Positions 26,916 to 37,463 of a stretch of DNA of 64,000 nt are shown piece after piece. The notes under the pieces were generated by a model. That model did no database searches. It saw only the letters and a program-made list of their open reading frames with translations, and was not told the DNA's origin. Numbering within the stretch: position 1 is the first letter of the stretch; each line of letters opens with the position of its first letter. The stretch comes from Sneathiella glossodoripedis JCM 23214 (GTDB lineage: Bacteria; Pseudomonadota; Alphaproteobacteria; Sneathiellales; Sneathiellaceae). A program made the translations under genes and the position numbers. The stretch is taken from assembly GCF_000616095.1 (NCBI RefSeq), contig NZ_BAMS01000001.1:1116001-1180000 (forward strand), written 5' to 3'.

Positions 26916-29062
26916 ATGAGCGAGTTTCCAAAACCCAGCCTGGATGCGTGGAAAGAAGTTGCTGCAAAGGAACTTCGTGGGCGGTCACTGGAAGACCTGA
27001 CATGGAATACGCCTGAAGGTATTGCAGTAAAACCCTTGTATACAGCTGATGATGTTAAGGATTTACCGCTAGAAGAAGAGTTGCCAGGCTTCGCGCCGTT
27101 TAAGCGGGGGGTGAGGGCAACTATGTATGCGAACCGGCCTTGGACCATTCGTCAATATGCCGGATTTTCAACCGCTGAAGAATCAAATGCTTTTTATCGG
27201 CGTAATCTGGCTGCAGGTCAGAAAGGATTGTCAGTAGCATTCGATCTGGCAACACACCGTGGATATGACAGTGACCACCCAAGGGTTGTTGGTGATGTTG
27301 GTAAGGCAGGTGTGGCGATTGATTCTGTCGAGGATATGAAAATACTTTTCGATAGTATTCCACTTGATGAAATGTCCGTATCTATGACCATGAATGGTGC
27401 GGTGTTGCCTATTTTGGCTAATTACATTGTCGCCGCAGAAGAGCAGGGTGTGAGCCCGGATAAACTGTCCGGTACGATCCAGAATGATATTCTTAAAGAA
27501 TTTATGGTTCGCAATACCTACATCTATCCTCCTGCACCAAGCATGCGGATCATTGGCGATATCATCGGATATACGTCCAAAAACATGCCACGCTTTAATT
27601 CCATCTCGATTTCCGGCTATCACATGCAGGAAGCGGGCGCTACACAGGTACAGGAATTGGCATTCACGATCGCAGATGGTCTTGAATATGCTCGGGCTGC
27701 AATGGCTTCTGGTCTGGAAATTGATGATTTCGCACCGCGACTTTCATTTTTCTTTGCCATCGGCATGAATTTTTTCATGGAAGTTGCCAAATTGCGAGCT
27801 GCTCGTGTTCTTTGGGCGCGCGTGATGAAGCAGTTTAATCCTAAAAAAGAGCAGTCTCTGATGCTCCGCACCCATTGCCAGACATCCGGGGTGAGCCTGA
27901 CAGAGCAGGACCCATATAATAATGTCATCAGAACCGCCTATGAAGCGATGGCTGCCGCTTTGGGTGGCACACAAAGCTTGCATACCAATGCGTTGGACGA
28001 GGCGATAGCACTACCGACAGATTTCTCCGCACGGATTGCCCGTAACACTCAGCTTATTCTGGCAGAGGAGACAGGCGTTCCCAATGTAATCGATCCGCTT
28101 GGTGGCAGTTACTATGTTGAAAGTTTGACCAACTCCCTGATTGAAGAGGCATGGGCTCTTATTCAGGAAGTTGAAGAACTGGGTGGCATGACCAAAGCCG
28201 TTGAAAGTGGGATGCCGAAACTGCAGATTGAAGAATCTGCTGCCAGAAAACAGGCGCGCATCGATCGCGGCGAAGAAACGATTGTTGGTGTCAATAAATA
28301 CGCGCTTGAAAAAGATGATAGCAATATCGAAATTCTGGACGTTGATAATACAGAAGTGTTGCGCCAACAGGTCGCACGCCTTGAAAAAATTCGCAGCACT
28401 CGAGATGAAGCGGCCTGTCAGGCGGCACTGGACGCACTCACTGAAGGGGCCGCAGGCTCTGCCAATCTTTTGGAATTGAGCGTCAATGCTGCCCGCGCAC
28501 GTGCCACAGTTGGGAGATATCTGACGCTATGGAAAAAGTCTTCACAAGACACCGTGCCGAGATTAGGTCCATTTCAGGTGTTTATGGTTCGGCATATGAG
28601 GGCGATGCCGGATTTGAGCAGATTCAGAAGGATATTGAAACCTTCACACAGGAGCAGGGACGTCGTCCCAGAATGCTGGTTGTCAAGCTTGGGCAGGATG
28701 GCCACGATCGCGGAGCCAAGGTGATTGCGACTGCTTTTGCGGATATCGGCTTTGACGTGGATGTTGGACCATTGTTCCAGACACCTGCTGAAGCTGCCAA
28801 AGACGCGATCGAAAGCGACGTGCATGTAATTGGTATATCCTCACAAGCTGCAGGGCACAAAACACTGGTGCCGCAAATCATTGAGGAGCTGAAAGCACAG
28901 GGAGCGGACGATATTCTGGTTGTTTGCGGTGGTGTTATTCCAGCGCAGGATTATGACGCTCTGTATTCCGCTGGAGTGTCCGCCATTTATGGCCCCGGTA
29001 CTAACATTCCGGCTGCGGCAGCAGAAGTTCTGGAATTGATTCGCAAACAACAGGCTGCTTGA
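26916..29062 (+). CDS. Methylmalonyl-CoA mutase (one frame break)
   Basis: About 715 aa after repair. Residues 1-560 form the substrate-binding TIM barrel ([68 protein letters not shown]). The C-terminal 140 residues bind B12 ([19 protein letters not shown] has the DxHxxG cobalamin-coordinating histidine). A frame break near 28513 is mended by one G in GTTGGG, giving [12 protein letters not shown]. It interconverts (R)-methylmalonyl-CoA and succinyl-CoA. GAGGAAG precedes the ATG. The single-polypeptide form is typical of alphaproteobacteria. MeaB, its protective GTPase, is encoded 2.6 kb downstream. Confidence 0.95.
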
Positions 29063-29123
29063 CGAAAGAGATCATTTCCTGCCCTTATAGTAAAAACACT
29101 CTCGACCATATACGAGGCAGGAA

Positions 29124-30164
29124 ATGAAAATCGTCTTTAGCCCGGAACATGCCCGGCATCATCCGAAAACCTATATGAAAGCAGGCAGTTTTCACGAGCC
29201 ACAGGAAGTGCCTGGGCGAGCTGAAGCGTTATATGCCGGCCTTTCAGAAAATGGTCATGAAATTGTGGAAGCCGTTGATTTCGGTCCCAAGCCGAGAGCA
29301 GCTGTGCATTCACCAGGATATCTGTATTTTCTGGAAACCATCCATCAGCGCTGGACAGAGGCTGGGATGGGAAATGAAGAAGTCCTGCCCAATATCCATC
29401 CGGGCCGATATATGCCAAACCTGCCAGAGGGGATTGTTGGTGAAGTTGGCTATTACACTACAGATATGTCTGCCCCGATCGGCTCGGAAACGTGGCATGC
29501 CAGCGTTGCTTCATCAAACGTTGCCTTGACTGCAACTGAACTTGTCTTGGATCAGTTGCCAGAAGCCGGGGTTGCTTATGCTTTGTGCCGGCCACCAGGG
29601 CATCACGCTTACAAAGATCAGGCGGGCGGGTTCTGTTTTCTGAATAATGTTGCAATTGCGGCCCAACACGCGCTGGGTTCCTTGCAACGGGTTGCCATTT
29701 TGGATGTGGATGTACATCACGGCAATGGGACGCAGGGAATTTTTTATCACCGAGATGACGTTTACACGATTTCTCTGCATTGTGATCCAAAGGATTATTA
29801 TCCATTCTTTTCCGGTTATGCACATGAGCGCGGTGAAGGTCAGGGGGAGGGCTACAATCTTAATCTGCCCATTGAGAAGGATAGCGGTGATGCCGTATTT
29901 CTTGAAAAACTGAAGCAGGCCAAATCAGTATTGGAAGCTTATCAGCCTGACATGCTTTTTGTTGCACTGGGCCTTGATGCATTTGAAGGGGACCCGCTGG
30001 ATGGACTGCGGGTCACGACCGAAGGGTTTGGCCGTATTGGCGCCAGTATCGCAGAACTGGGCTTTCCAACCGTACTTGTGCAGGAAGGGGGCTATAACCG
30101 CGATTATCTGGGAGCGAACATAGCCAGTTTCATTGGTGAATTTGAAGAGCGCTTTGGCAGTTAA
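29124..30164 (+). CDS. Histone deacetylase family / acetylpolyamine amidohydrolase
   Basis: A 346-aa zinc amidohydrolase. The motifs RPPGHHAYKDQAGGFCFLNN and ILDVDVHHGNGTQGIFY carry the catalytic His pair and zinc-ligand Asp/His, followed by LHCDPKDYYPFFSG and LGLDAFEGDPL with the second Asp. The N-terminal VFSPEHARHHPKTYMKAG resembles bacterial acetylpolyamine amidohydrolases, where H.P...... binds the substrate. It likely deacetylates small acetylated amines. It starts 61 bp after the mutase and ends four bases inside the cdd stop on the other strand. Confidence 0.9.
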   Translation: MKIVFSPEHARHHPKTYMKAGSFHEPQEVPGRAEALYAGLSENGHEIVEAVDFGPKPRAAVHSPGYLYFLETIHQRWTEAGMGNEEVLPNIHPGRYMPNLPEGIVGEVGYYTTDMSAPIGSETWHASVASSNVALTATELVLDQLPEAGVAYALCRPPGHHAYKDQAGGFCFLNNVAIAAQHALGSLQRVAILDVDVHHGNGTQGIFYHRDDVYTISLHCDPKDYYPFFSGYAHERGEGQGEGYNLNLPIEKDSGDAVFLEKLKQAKSVLEAYQPDMLFVALGLDAFEGDPLDGLRVTTEGFGRIGASIAELGFPTVLVQEGGYNRDYLGANIASFIGEFEERFGS

Positions 30165-30571
30165 TAGTTGTCGAAACCATCTGGCAGCAGGTCTTTTACC
30201 GTGGTGGTAATGATGTTTCCATTATCACCATGGTAATGCACTTTGGTGTCACTTGTGGAAAATTCTGCCAGCACCTGCCGGCAGGCTCCACAAGGGGAGC
30301 AGTGAATTGTCACCCCTTCCGAATTGAAGTTGCTGACAAAGATTTCCTTGATTTTAAAGTCGGGTCCGAGTTCCGATACCGCCTTGCCCACCGCATTGCG
30401 TTCAGCGCAGACTGTCAGGCCTGACGATATGTTTTCCACGTTGCAGCCGTTAAACTGCTGGCCTTCGGTTGTTACAATAACAGCGCCAACAGAAAAGCCC
30501 GAATAGGGGGCGTGTGCATTTTTGGCAACGGCGTCAGCCTTGTCCTTCAGCATTCGCAAATTTGGCTCCAT
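30161..30571 (-). CDS. cdd: Cytidine deaminase
   Basis: A 136-aa homotetrameric-type enzyme. CAERNAVGKAV supplies the catalytic HAE-like motif in its CAE form, and SPCGACRQVLAEF supplies the two zinc cysteines; SGFSVGAVIVTTEG and FNGCNVENISSGL are also family motifs. It deaminates cytidine and deoxycytidine to uridine forms in pyrimidine salvage. It converges with, and its stop overlaps, the deacetylase gene. The trans-3-hydroxy-L-proline dehydratase gene lies 28 bp upstream on the same strand. Confidence 0.93.
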   Translation of the reverse strand: MEPNLRMLKDKADAVAKNAHAPYSGFSVGAVIVTTEGQQFNGCNVENISSGLTVCAERNAVGKAVSELGPDFKIKEIFVSNFNSEGVTIHCSPCGACRQVLAEFSTSDTKVHYHGDNGNIITTTVKDLLPDGFDNY

Positions 30572-30598
30572 GTTCTGATCCCCCAGTTTCCTCGGTTG

Positions 30599-31605
30599 TT
30601 ATTTCAGTAAAAATCCACCAGCGAGCAGATCATCCTCTTCATATATGAACTCACTGGATCCACAATAGTGGGCCCTTCCACCAACCTCAACTGTAACCGC
30701 AGGATAGGGGCCCACCTTAGTTGTCTGATGATTTTGCCGCTAAAGACTGCGTCAGTTAGGCTTTCAAACTGGTGCGTTTCACCGATTTTGGAAAGCTTTT
30801 TCGCAGCATTTAGCGCTAATCGAGCTGTAACGCCAGATCCTGTCGGGCTGCGGTCAACCTGCCCGTCTGCAAATACACACACATTGCGGCTGGGATTGCT
30901 TTCATTGCCAACGTGACCGTCAGTAAAAATAATGCCATACAGGTAGCCTAAATCCGCCTCTTCAGGATGTTCGATAGTGAGCTGTTCCTGTATCGCCTGT
31001 GAAAGTTCGGATGCTGTGCTGATCATTTGCTGAACTGAACTCGTGTGCAGGTCAATACCCAAGGATGAAGCGTCAAGGATCCCATAAAAGGCACCGCCAT
31101 ATGCGATGTCCAAACTGACAGGTCCAAACTCCGTCGTATTAACAATCTGATCCAAACGATAGGCAAAGGCGGGAACACTTTCAAAACGCACCGAGCCTGT
31201 TTTTTCCTCGCTCACCTCCACATGTGCCTGCACAAGGCCGCAGGGGCATTGAATGTTGATTTGCTGCACAGCATCCCCTGTTCTCTCCACCAATCCGTAG
31301 TCGATGGCATACCGACCAAGAGCAATGATGGCATGTCCGCACATGGTGCTATAGCCCTCGTTATGCATGAATATCACGCCAAAGTCGGCTTCCGGGTGAT
31401 CTGCAGGAACGATTAGGGCGCCATACATGTCCTTATGACCACGGGGTTCAAACATCAAAAAACGACGATAGTGATCCGCCTCATCACGCAAATATCGCCG
31501 AGTGGCAAGAAGGTCTCCACTGTATAGATTTTCTATACCCTCAGTTACGATTCGGAGGGGCTCGCCGCCTGTGTGCATTTCAACAGTTTTGATGGATTGC
31601 TTCAT
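30599..31605 (-). CDS. Trans-3-hydroxy-L-proline dehydratase, proline racemase family (one frame break)
   Basis: About 335 aa after repair. The first catalytic Cys is present in TMCGHAIIALG (residue 89), but the second position is Thr in DRSPTGSGVT (residue 255). The Cys/Thr pair distinguishes trans-3-hydroxy-L-proline dehydratases from racemases and 4-hydroxyproline epimerases (Cys/Cys). A frame break near 30724 hides the conserved C-terminus; adding one A in the AGACAACT context restores TTKVGPYPAVTVE and HYCGSSEF. The product is converted to proline by a ketimine reductase not seen here. Substrate assignment is by motif only. Confidence 0.85.
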
Positions 31606-31681
31606 CTGTGTTTCTCACTCTTTTCTCGGGAAAGCCCGATATTGGCTTGACGATGGCCTGCTATTTTTTCATACCCAAGGT

Positions 31682-32683
31682 ATGACAAAAATAACAACAA
31701 GCAATATGCCGAATATTTCTGAAATCGCGGAGCGAATTCTGAAGGGGGACAGACGACGGCTGGCCCGCGCCATTACACTGGCGGAATCCATTCGCGGTGA
31801 CCATCAGGAAGCGGCCCAGGAATTACTCAATAAATTAATGCCCCATACCGGAAAGTCAGTGCGGATCGGCATTTCCGGAACTCCGGGTGTTGGCAAATCA
31901 ACATTTATTGAAGCTTTCGGGAAGTTTCTGACCGGCCTTGGGAAAAAGGTGGCGGTGCTCACTATTGATCCATCCTCAAAACGCACCGGAGGTTCCATTT
32001 TGGGCGATAAAACGCGAATGGAAGAGCTCTCTCGTGATCCCAATGCCTTTATTCGCCCATCACCGTCCGGCGGTTCACTCGGCGGGGTCGCTCGACGAAC
32101 ACGGGAAGTTATGCTCCTTTGTGAGGCTGCCGGGTTCGATGTCATTCTTGTTGAAACCGTAGGGGTTGGCCAAAGTGAAACAACGGTTGCAGACATGGTG
32201 GATCTGTTCATGCTGCTATTGGCGCCAGCGGGCGGAGATGAGTTGCAGGGCATCAAGCGAGGTGTCATGGAGCTCGCTGATATTATCGTAATTAACAAGG
32301 CGGATGGTGAACTGGTTCCTGTCGCGAAACGGGCCGCATCGGAATATCGCGGTGCTGTCGGGCTTATGCGTCCAAAGAGTAAAAATTGGACACCCAAGGT
32401 TCTCATGACCTCGGCCCTACAGAAAACCGGTATTGAAGAGCTGTGGCAGACGATAGAGGAATATACCAAAGCCAGAACCGTGGATGATGAGCTGGAATTG
32501 CAGCGTGCCAGTCAGGCGATTGCCTGGATGTGGTCTGAAATAGATGAATCACTGATGAATCATTTGAAAAAAGACGACAGGCTTTCGACAAAGCTGGCAT
32601 CATTGGAGCGGGATGTTGAGCAGGGAAAAGTCAATCCAACCGCCGCTGCAAGGGAGGTTTTGGGCATTTTTCTGGGTAAATAA
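31682..32683 (+). CDS. meaB: Methylmalonyl-CoA mutase-associated GTPase MeaB/ArgK
   Basis: A 333-aa G3E GTPase. The P-loop is GISGTPGVGKSTFIEAFG, Switch I region has TGGSILGDKTRMEELS, the DxxG region reads VILVETVGVGQSE, and the guanine-binding NKAD is in IIVINKADGE. MeaB gates cobalamin loading and protects methylmalonyl-CoA mutase. Starts at 31682 or at 31706 (MPNISEIAER) are both possible; I give the longer. It is divergent from the hydroxyproline dehydratase gene and on the same strand as the mutase, from which three unrelated genes separate it. Confidence 0.93.
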   Translation: MTKITTSNMPNISEIAERILKGDRRRLARAITLAESIRGDHQEAAQELLNKLMPHTGKSVRIGISGTPGVGKSTFIEAFGKFLTGLGKKVAVLTIDPSSKRTGGSILGDKTRMEELSRDPNAFIRPSPSGGSLGGVARRTREVMLLCEAAGFDVILVETVGVGQSETTVADMVDLFMLLLAPAGGDELQGIKRGVMELADIIVINKADGELVPVAKRAASEYRGAVGLMRPKSKNWTPKVLMTSALQKTGIEELWQTIEEYTKARTVDDELELQRASQAIAWMWSEIDESLMNHLKKDDRLSTKLASLERDVEQGKVNPTAAAREVLGIFLGK

Positions 32684-32776
32684 CCTGCTTTGGAAAATTC
32701 CGACCCTTGATTGGAACTTTTTTGGTCGAATAGACTTGACGGATGCTGCCCTATTCCTTAAAAGCCGTCTTCACGA

Positions 32777-32804
32777 CCGGCTGTGACGCCGGTATTTTGT
32801 TTTA
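32777..32804 (+). terminator. Hairpin with T-rich tail upstream of rpmB
   Basis: CCGGC and GCCGG pair around TGTGAC and are followed by TATTTTGTTTT. It sits 94 bp after meaB and 21 bp ahead of the rpmB start. It may be the meaB terminator or an attenuator in the L28 leader. Confidence 0.45.
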
Positions 32805-32824
32805 TTATTCTAATGAGGTGCGCT

Positions 32825-33109
32825 ATGGCCCGTCGTTGTGAATTGACAGGTAAAGGTGTTCAGGCCGGCAACAATGTCAGCCATGCCCACAATAAATCTC
32901 GTCGTCGTTTTTTGCCTAACGTGCAGGACGTGCGTTTGATGTCAGAAGCCCTCGGCCGCTCCTTCAATCTGAAAGTGTCTGCGGCTGCTCTTCGCTCAGT
33001 TGAGCATAACGGAGGTCTTGACAACTTTTTGCTGAAAGCTCGTGACGAGAATCTGTCATTGCAGGCTCGTCGTGTTAAGCGCGAAGTCAAGAGAGCCGCT
33101 GCCGCATAA
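32825..33109 (+). CDS. rpmB: 50S ribosomal protein L28
   Basis: A 94-aa protein beginning [20 protein letters not shown], with [13 protein letters not shown] and the C-terminal [12 protein letters not shown] typical of alphaproteobacterial L28, which is longer than the 78-aa E. coli form. It binds 23S rRNA in the large subunit. GAGGTG precedes the ATG. Its place next to cobT is conserved in this class. A TTGACG at 32736-32741 could be the -35 of its own promoter. Confidence 0.97.
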   Translation: MARRCELTGKGVQAGNNVSHAHNKSRRRFLPNVQDVRLMSEALGRSFNLKVSAAALRSVEHNGGLDNFLLKARDENLSLQARRVKREVKRAAAA

Positions 33110-33135
33110 AGTTGCGAGCGTGCTAGCTAAAAAAT

Positions 33136-33169
33136 AAGCGAGTGAGCTAAACAGCCACTCGCTTTTTTT
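33136..33169 (+). terminator. Intrinsic terminator of rpmB
   Basis: GCGAGTG and CACTCGC pair around AGCTAAACAGC and are followed by seven T, 27 bp after the L28 stop. The A-rich 5' side may also allow it to act on the convergent cobT transcript (stop 33211). Confidence 0.85.
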
Positions 33170-33210
33170 ATGGTTTTACCGGAACCGGTTTAAGTCGATC
33201 TAACTAAAAA

Positions 33211-35076
33211 TTACCACTTGTCCGCGGATTTGCGTGTGGGGCGTTTTTCGTCAAACAGATCTGCCAGTTGTTCCATCATCACGCCGCCAAGCTGTTCAGC
33301 ATCAATGATGGTTACGGCCTGTTGGTAATAACGCGTTACATCATGACCAATACCGATGGCGATCAGCTCCACAGGGGAGCGATTTTCGATCCAGCTAATG
33401 ACATCACGCAAATGTTTGTCCAGATAATTGCCCGGGTTTACGGACAGGGTGCTATCATCGACCGGTGCGCCATCAGAGATAACCATCAGGATACGACGCT
33501 GCTCTGGCCTGCCAAGTAGGCGATTATGTGCCCACAGGAGACCTTCGCCGTCGATATTTTCCTTTAATAATCCCTCTTTCAGCATAAGGCCCAGCGATTG
33601 CCGTGACCGGCGATAGGGATGATCGGCGGGCTTGTATATGATGTGGCGCAGATCATTTAGCCGACCTGGATTGGCGCTCTTACCCTCTTCAAGCCATTTC
33701 TCACGAGATTGGCCACCCTTCCATGCTCGCGTCGTGAAGCCAAGGATCTCTACCTTCACGGCGCAACGCTCAAGAGTTCGTGCCAGAATATCCGCAGAAA
33801 TTGCAGCAATTGATATTGGGCGACCGCGCATGGATCCGGAATTATCAATCAGCAAGGTCACAACAGTATCGCGAAACTCTATATCATCTTCCTGCTTGAA
33901 AGACAGAGGCAGCAACGGATCTGCAACGACGCGAGAGAGGCGCGCTGCATCCAGAATTCCCTCTTCAAGGTCAAATGACCAAGTTCGGTTCTGTTGCGCT
34001 TGCAACTTGCGCTGCAGGCGGTTAGCCAAGCGGCTGACAAGGCTATGCATACTGTCAAGTTGTTGGTCCAACTGCTGACGCAAGCGGCTTAGCTCTTCAG
34101 CCTCAGCCAGATCGTTGGCTTCGACTATTTCATCGAATTCCGTTGTGAAAGGCTTATAGGCAGGGCCTTCAAGAAAGTTTCTGAAGTCATCAGGATAGGA
34201 TGCTTTTCGCTCTTTACCGGCTTCATCACCAGAGCTTGCCGCGTCCTGTTCAATGGATTCGCTGGCTTCAGTTTCAGAGCTGTCCTCACCGGACCCTTCC
34301 TGTGCAGACGCTTCCTCTGCTGCGCTGGCGTCCTGCGCTTCATCTTCGCCCTCAGCACCGCTGCTTTCAGCTTCTGGCTCCTGCTCACCATCTTCCCCGT
34401 CATTTTCGGAGTCGTCCTGAGTATCGGTTCCATCGGCATCATCAAACAGGTCCAGATCTTTCAAAAGCTGGCGGGTGGCTTTTGCAAAATCTTCCTGATT
34501 TGTTGCGGCTTCAATCAGAGCGTCGAAGTCGTCACCGCCTTTGGTTTCAAGCTCTTTCCGCCAAAGGTCGACCATATTTGCCGCACTGGCGGGTGACGGT
34601 GTGCCTGTCAGTTTTTCGCGGATCAGCAGACCCAGTACCTCTGAAATAGGGGCATCAGCCTTATCGTATACGCGATCAAAGCCCATGTCCTTGCAGTGTT
34701 GGTCCAATTGGCGATACAGGTTGTCTGCCACACCCTGCATCCGATTGGCGCCAAGGCTTTCCACGCGGGCCTGTTCAATAGCGTCAAACACTGATTTGGC
34801 GTCGCTGCCCTGCGGAACCATGCGGCTGTGAACGCTATCATCGTGATATCGTTTTCGAAGAGCAAGGCTGTCTGATTGTCCGCGGATTTTGTGAATATCT
34901 TCAACCGGCAAGTCTCTTGCCGGATTAGATAGGCGCGCTCGTTCGCCGCTTATTCCGGGTTGATCTGGGCCATAGGTGACTGTGAGCTCCTTCTCTTGCG
35001 AGATGGCTCTCATGGTGGAGGTAACCGCACGCTTGAACTGATCGCTTGCGCTTTCCTTGTTCTTTGACAGTGACAC
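33211..35076 (-). CDS. cobT: Cobaltochelatase subunit CobT
   Basis: A 621-aa protein. The N-terminal region is helical, residues about 215-300 are a long acidic Asp/Glu/Ser linker, and the C-terminal 240 residues are a von Willebrand A domain whose MIDAS motif is [13 protein letters not shown]. With the AAA+ partner CobS it drives CobN insertion of cobalt into hydrogenobyrinate a,c-diamide in aerobic B12 synthesis. Start [19 protein letters not shown] lies 4 bp after the cobS stop. The usual alphaproteobacterial length is about 600-640 aa. CobN is not in this window. Confidence 0.93.
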   Translation of the reverse strand: MSLSKNKESASDQFKRAVTSTMRAISQEKELTVTYGPDQPGISGERARLSNPARDLPVEDIHKIRGQSDSLALRKRYHDDSVHSRMVPQGSDAKSVFDAIEQARVESLGANRMQGVADNLYRQLDQHCKDMGFDRVYDKADAPISEVLGLLIREKLTGTPSPASAANMVDLWRKELETKGGDDFDALIEAATNQEDFAKATRQLLKDLDLFDDADGTDTQDDSENDGEDGEQEPEAESSGAEGEDEAQDASAAEEASAQEGSGEDSSETEASESIEQDAASSGDEAGKERKASYPDDFRNFLEGPAYKPFTTEFDEIVEANDLAEAEELSRLRQQLDQQLDSMHSLVSRLANRLQRKLQAQQNRTWSFDLEEGILDAARLSRVVADPLLPLSFKQEDDIEFRDTVVTLLIDNSGSMRGRPISIAAISADILARTLERCAVKVEILGFTTRAWKGGQSREKWLEEGKSANPGRLNDLRHIIYKPADHPYRRSRQSLGLMLKEGLLKENIDGEGLLWAHNRLLGRPEQRRILMVISDGAPVDDSTLSVNPGNYLDKHLRDVISWIENRSPVELIAIGIGHDVTRYYQQAVTIIDAEQLGGVMMEQLADLFDEKRPTRKSADKW

Positions 35077-35080
35077 CGAT

Positions 35081-36074
35081 TTACACCGTAATGTTTGCCG
35101 CAGATTCGGGAAGTTCTACACCAAAGCTGCGCTGGTAATATTCAGCAACAACAGGGCGTTCCATTTCATCACATTTATTTAGGAAGGTGACGCGAAATGC
35201 AAAGGCCACATCACCAAAAATTTCTGCATTTTCAGCCCAAGTGATAACTGACCTGGGCTCATGACCGTTGAAATGTCGCCACCAATAAATCCGGATCGCG
35301 TCAAATCGGCACAAGCGATCATATTCTGAATAGTTCTGCGACCATCTTCAGTATCGTAGCTTGGCAATTTGGACAGGACGATCTTTGTCTCCGCCTCTTC
35401 GGGCAGGTAATTCAGCGTTGTTACAATGTTCCAGCGGTCCATCTGCCCCTGATTGAGTTGCTGGGTGCCGTGATACAGGCCAGTGGTGTCGCCAAGACCG
35501 ACAGTGTTTGTCGTTGCAAAGAGACGAAAGGCCGGATGCGGGCGAATGACCCGGTTCTGATCGAGAAGTGTAAGCTTTCCTTCAACCTCCAGAACGCGCT
35601 GAATAACAAACATAACGTCAGGGCGTCCCGCGTCATATTCGTCGAAAACAATCGCAGTCGGTGATTGCAGCGCCCACGGCAGGATACCCTCGCGAAACTC
35701 GGTGACCTGCTTTCCATCGCGCAGGACAATTGCGTCCTTGCCAACAAGGTCAATTCTAGACACATGGCTGTCGAGGTTAATCCTTACACAAGGCCAGTTC
35801 AGTCGCGCGGCAACCTGTTCGATATGAGTTGATTTACCTGTTCCATGATATCCCTGAACCATAACACGGCGGTTAAAAGCAAAGCTGCAAGGATTGCCAT
35901 GGTGGTGTCATGATCAAAAACATAGGTTGGATCCAAATCCGGAACCAGTTCCGTCGCTTGACTGAAGGCAGGTACCTCAAGGTCGGAATCCAGTCCAAAA
36001 ACTTCACGGACTGAAATCTTTGTGTCAGGCATATTAATTTCCGGTGCCCCACCGGCGAGTTCTAATGGCGTCAT
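35081..36074 (-). CDS. cobS: Cobaltochelatase subunit CobS, AAA+ ATPase (two frame breaks)
   Basis: About 331 aa after repair. Walker A is [18 protein letters not shown], Walker [18 protein letters not shown], and sensor region [21 protein letters not shown], all diagnostic of CobS. Breaks near 35885 (CAGC; one G restores [16 protein letters not shown]) and near 35256 (CCC; one C restores [13 protein letters not shown]) split it into three open segments. The start ([20 protein letters not shown]) is near a J-domain gene. It forms a ring that, with CobT, powers cobalt chelation. Confidence 0.92.
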
Positions 36075-36116
36075 GATTGTCCCGTATACTAACGTGTTCT
36101 TATATTTATGGTGCTT

Positions 36117-36716
36117 TTAACCCGGAGTGCAAGACAGAAGGTGAGTGTAGGCCTGATTGATGTTTTTTAATATTTCTTCGGCCTGCTTATCTCCCCCCCG
36201 GATATCTGGGTGAAATTTCTTTGCGAGTTCATTTCGACGTTTTTTGATCTCACTGATGCTACATCCTGGTTTCAAGTTCAATGTGGCTAGGGCTTGCTTA
36301 TGGGCTTCATCGATAAAGCTGGCGTCTTTGCCGGTTTGAGACTTGCGTGAATTTTTCTTGGAAAATTTTCCAAATTCACCGTCTTTCTGGAATTCAAAAG
36401 GATCGTCGTAGCGAAAGTCAGCCTTTGGCCTACCGGTGCGAGCACCCAGTTGCCAAGTTGGGCGATGCCCGGTTATGTCTTCGTCCTTGTATTTCAGGAC
36501 TTCGTCATCCGACATGCCATCGAAAAAGTTCCACTTCTTGTTGAACTCTCGAATATGTTTCAGACAAAACCACTGATAGTCATCGGGAGAGCCACGGTCG
36601 AGCATGCGCGATTTAGGGGCCTTGTATTCCCCGACCTCCTCACAGCTTTCATGTGCACAACCTCTATGGGTGCCCGATTGGCCATCTTCGATATCTGACA
36701 GTCGTCCTTTTCTCAT
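36117..36716 (-). CDS. J-domain protein
   Basis: A 199-aa protein. A C-terminal J-domain (residues about 140-195) has LNLKPGCSISEIKKRRNELA and the HPD motif in KKFHPDIRGGDKQAEE. The N-terminal 120 residues hold a C..............C arrangement (HRGCAHESCEE) and WFCLKHIREFNKKWNFF, conserved in alphaproteobacterial homologues beside cobS. J-domain proteins stimulate DnaK; the client is unknown. It is in the leftward set with cobS and cobT. Gap to the XRE gene 106 bp, in which I see nothing. Confidence 0.88.
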   Translation of the reverse strand: MRKGRLSDIEDGQSGTHRGCAHESCEEVGEYKAPKSRMLDRGSPDDYQWFCLKHIREFNKKWNFFDGMSDDEVLKYKDEDITGHRPTWQLGARTGRPKADFRYDDPFEFQKDGEFGKFSKKNSRKSQTGKDASFIDEAHKQALATLNLKPGCSISEIKKRRNELAKKFHPDIRGGDKQAEEILKNINQAYTHLLSCTPG

Positions 36717-36822
36717 GCCATATTCTATCGCTTTTTACGGAAGCGTGGCAAGGCTCTCGGTGCGATGACGAGAAGAAAATTAGCTGGTATCTTCCCCTTC
36801 AGTTTACGTCCCGAAGTCAGGT

Positions 36823-37253
36823 TTAGTCGTTTGCCGTTTCCGCAAGTGTGCGGGCCAGATGACTTAACGCATCCTGATGACGTTCATTTACGATGTTTGA
36901 AAAGTTACGTGCCATTTCGAGACACATTCTCTGTCGTGGAGAGATTTCTTCAGATTTGGTTTCTGAAAGACCCTCAAAAAAATAGTTTATTGGAACATTT
37001 AGAGCGGCAGCAATGCTGTAAAGTCGGCCCGCGGAAATCCGGTTTATGCCTCGTTCATACTTATGGGCTTGTTGATAGGTGACCCCGATTAGCTCGCCAT
37101 TTCCTGTTGTGTGTAGCCCATCATGATGCGACGTTCACGGATTCTATCGCCCACATGCTTATCTATTTGACGAATGTGGAGGTTTTCATTTACGGGCGTG
37201 TCTGTGTCGGGTAGTTTCGCCACATTCTTGCGTACATTTGTATAAACAGTCAT
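36823..37253 (-). CDS. XRE family transcriptional regulator (one frame break)
   Basis: About 143 aa after repair. The N-terminal part ends at a stop after GYTQQEMAS, and one G restored near 37095 gives GYTQQEMAELIGVTYQQAHK and YERGINRISAGRLYSIAAAL, a clear Cro/C1 helix-turn-helix at residues about 38-95. The C-terminal tail (EISPRQRMCLEMARNFSNIV) is variable. This layout is common in alphaproteobacterial XRE regulators. It has its own upstream gap of 210 bp with bolA, which is divergent. Target unknown. Confidence 0.8.
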
Positions 37254-37463
37254 GGTAATCTCCAACAAGGTGGGTGGACATCAATACCTTTACTACGCTC
37301 TACATATGATTAAGTTAATATACGTTAGTATTAATTATTTATCACTGCAACTTATATTTTTTATTGGTTGATGATTTATGACCTCAAGTTGCAATCGAAA
37401 ACTGAAAAATGATGTTTGAATCTCAACTAGGGATTCATTTGTAATTGGAATATAAGAGAGAAA

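Noticed and set aside
28529-29062. An independent B12-binding small subunit of the mutase
   Set aside because: The upstream frame runs into it with one base restored, giving the standard single-chain enzyme.
35081-36074. Three separate cobS-like pseudogene fragments
   Set aside because: All CobS motifs are present in order, and two single-base repairs rejoin them.
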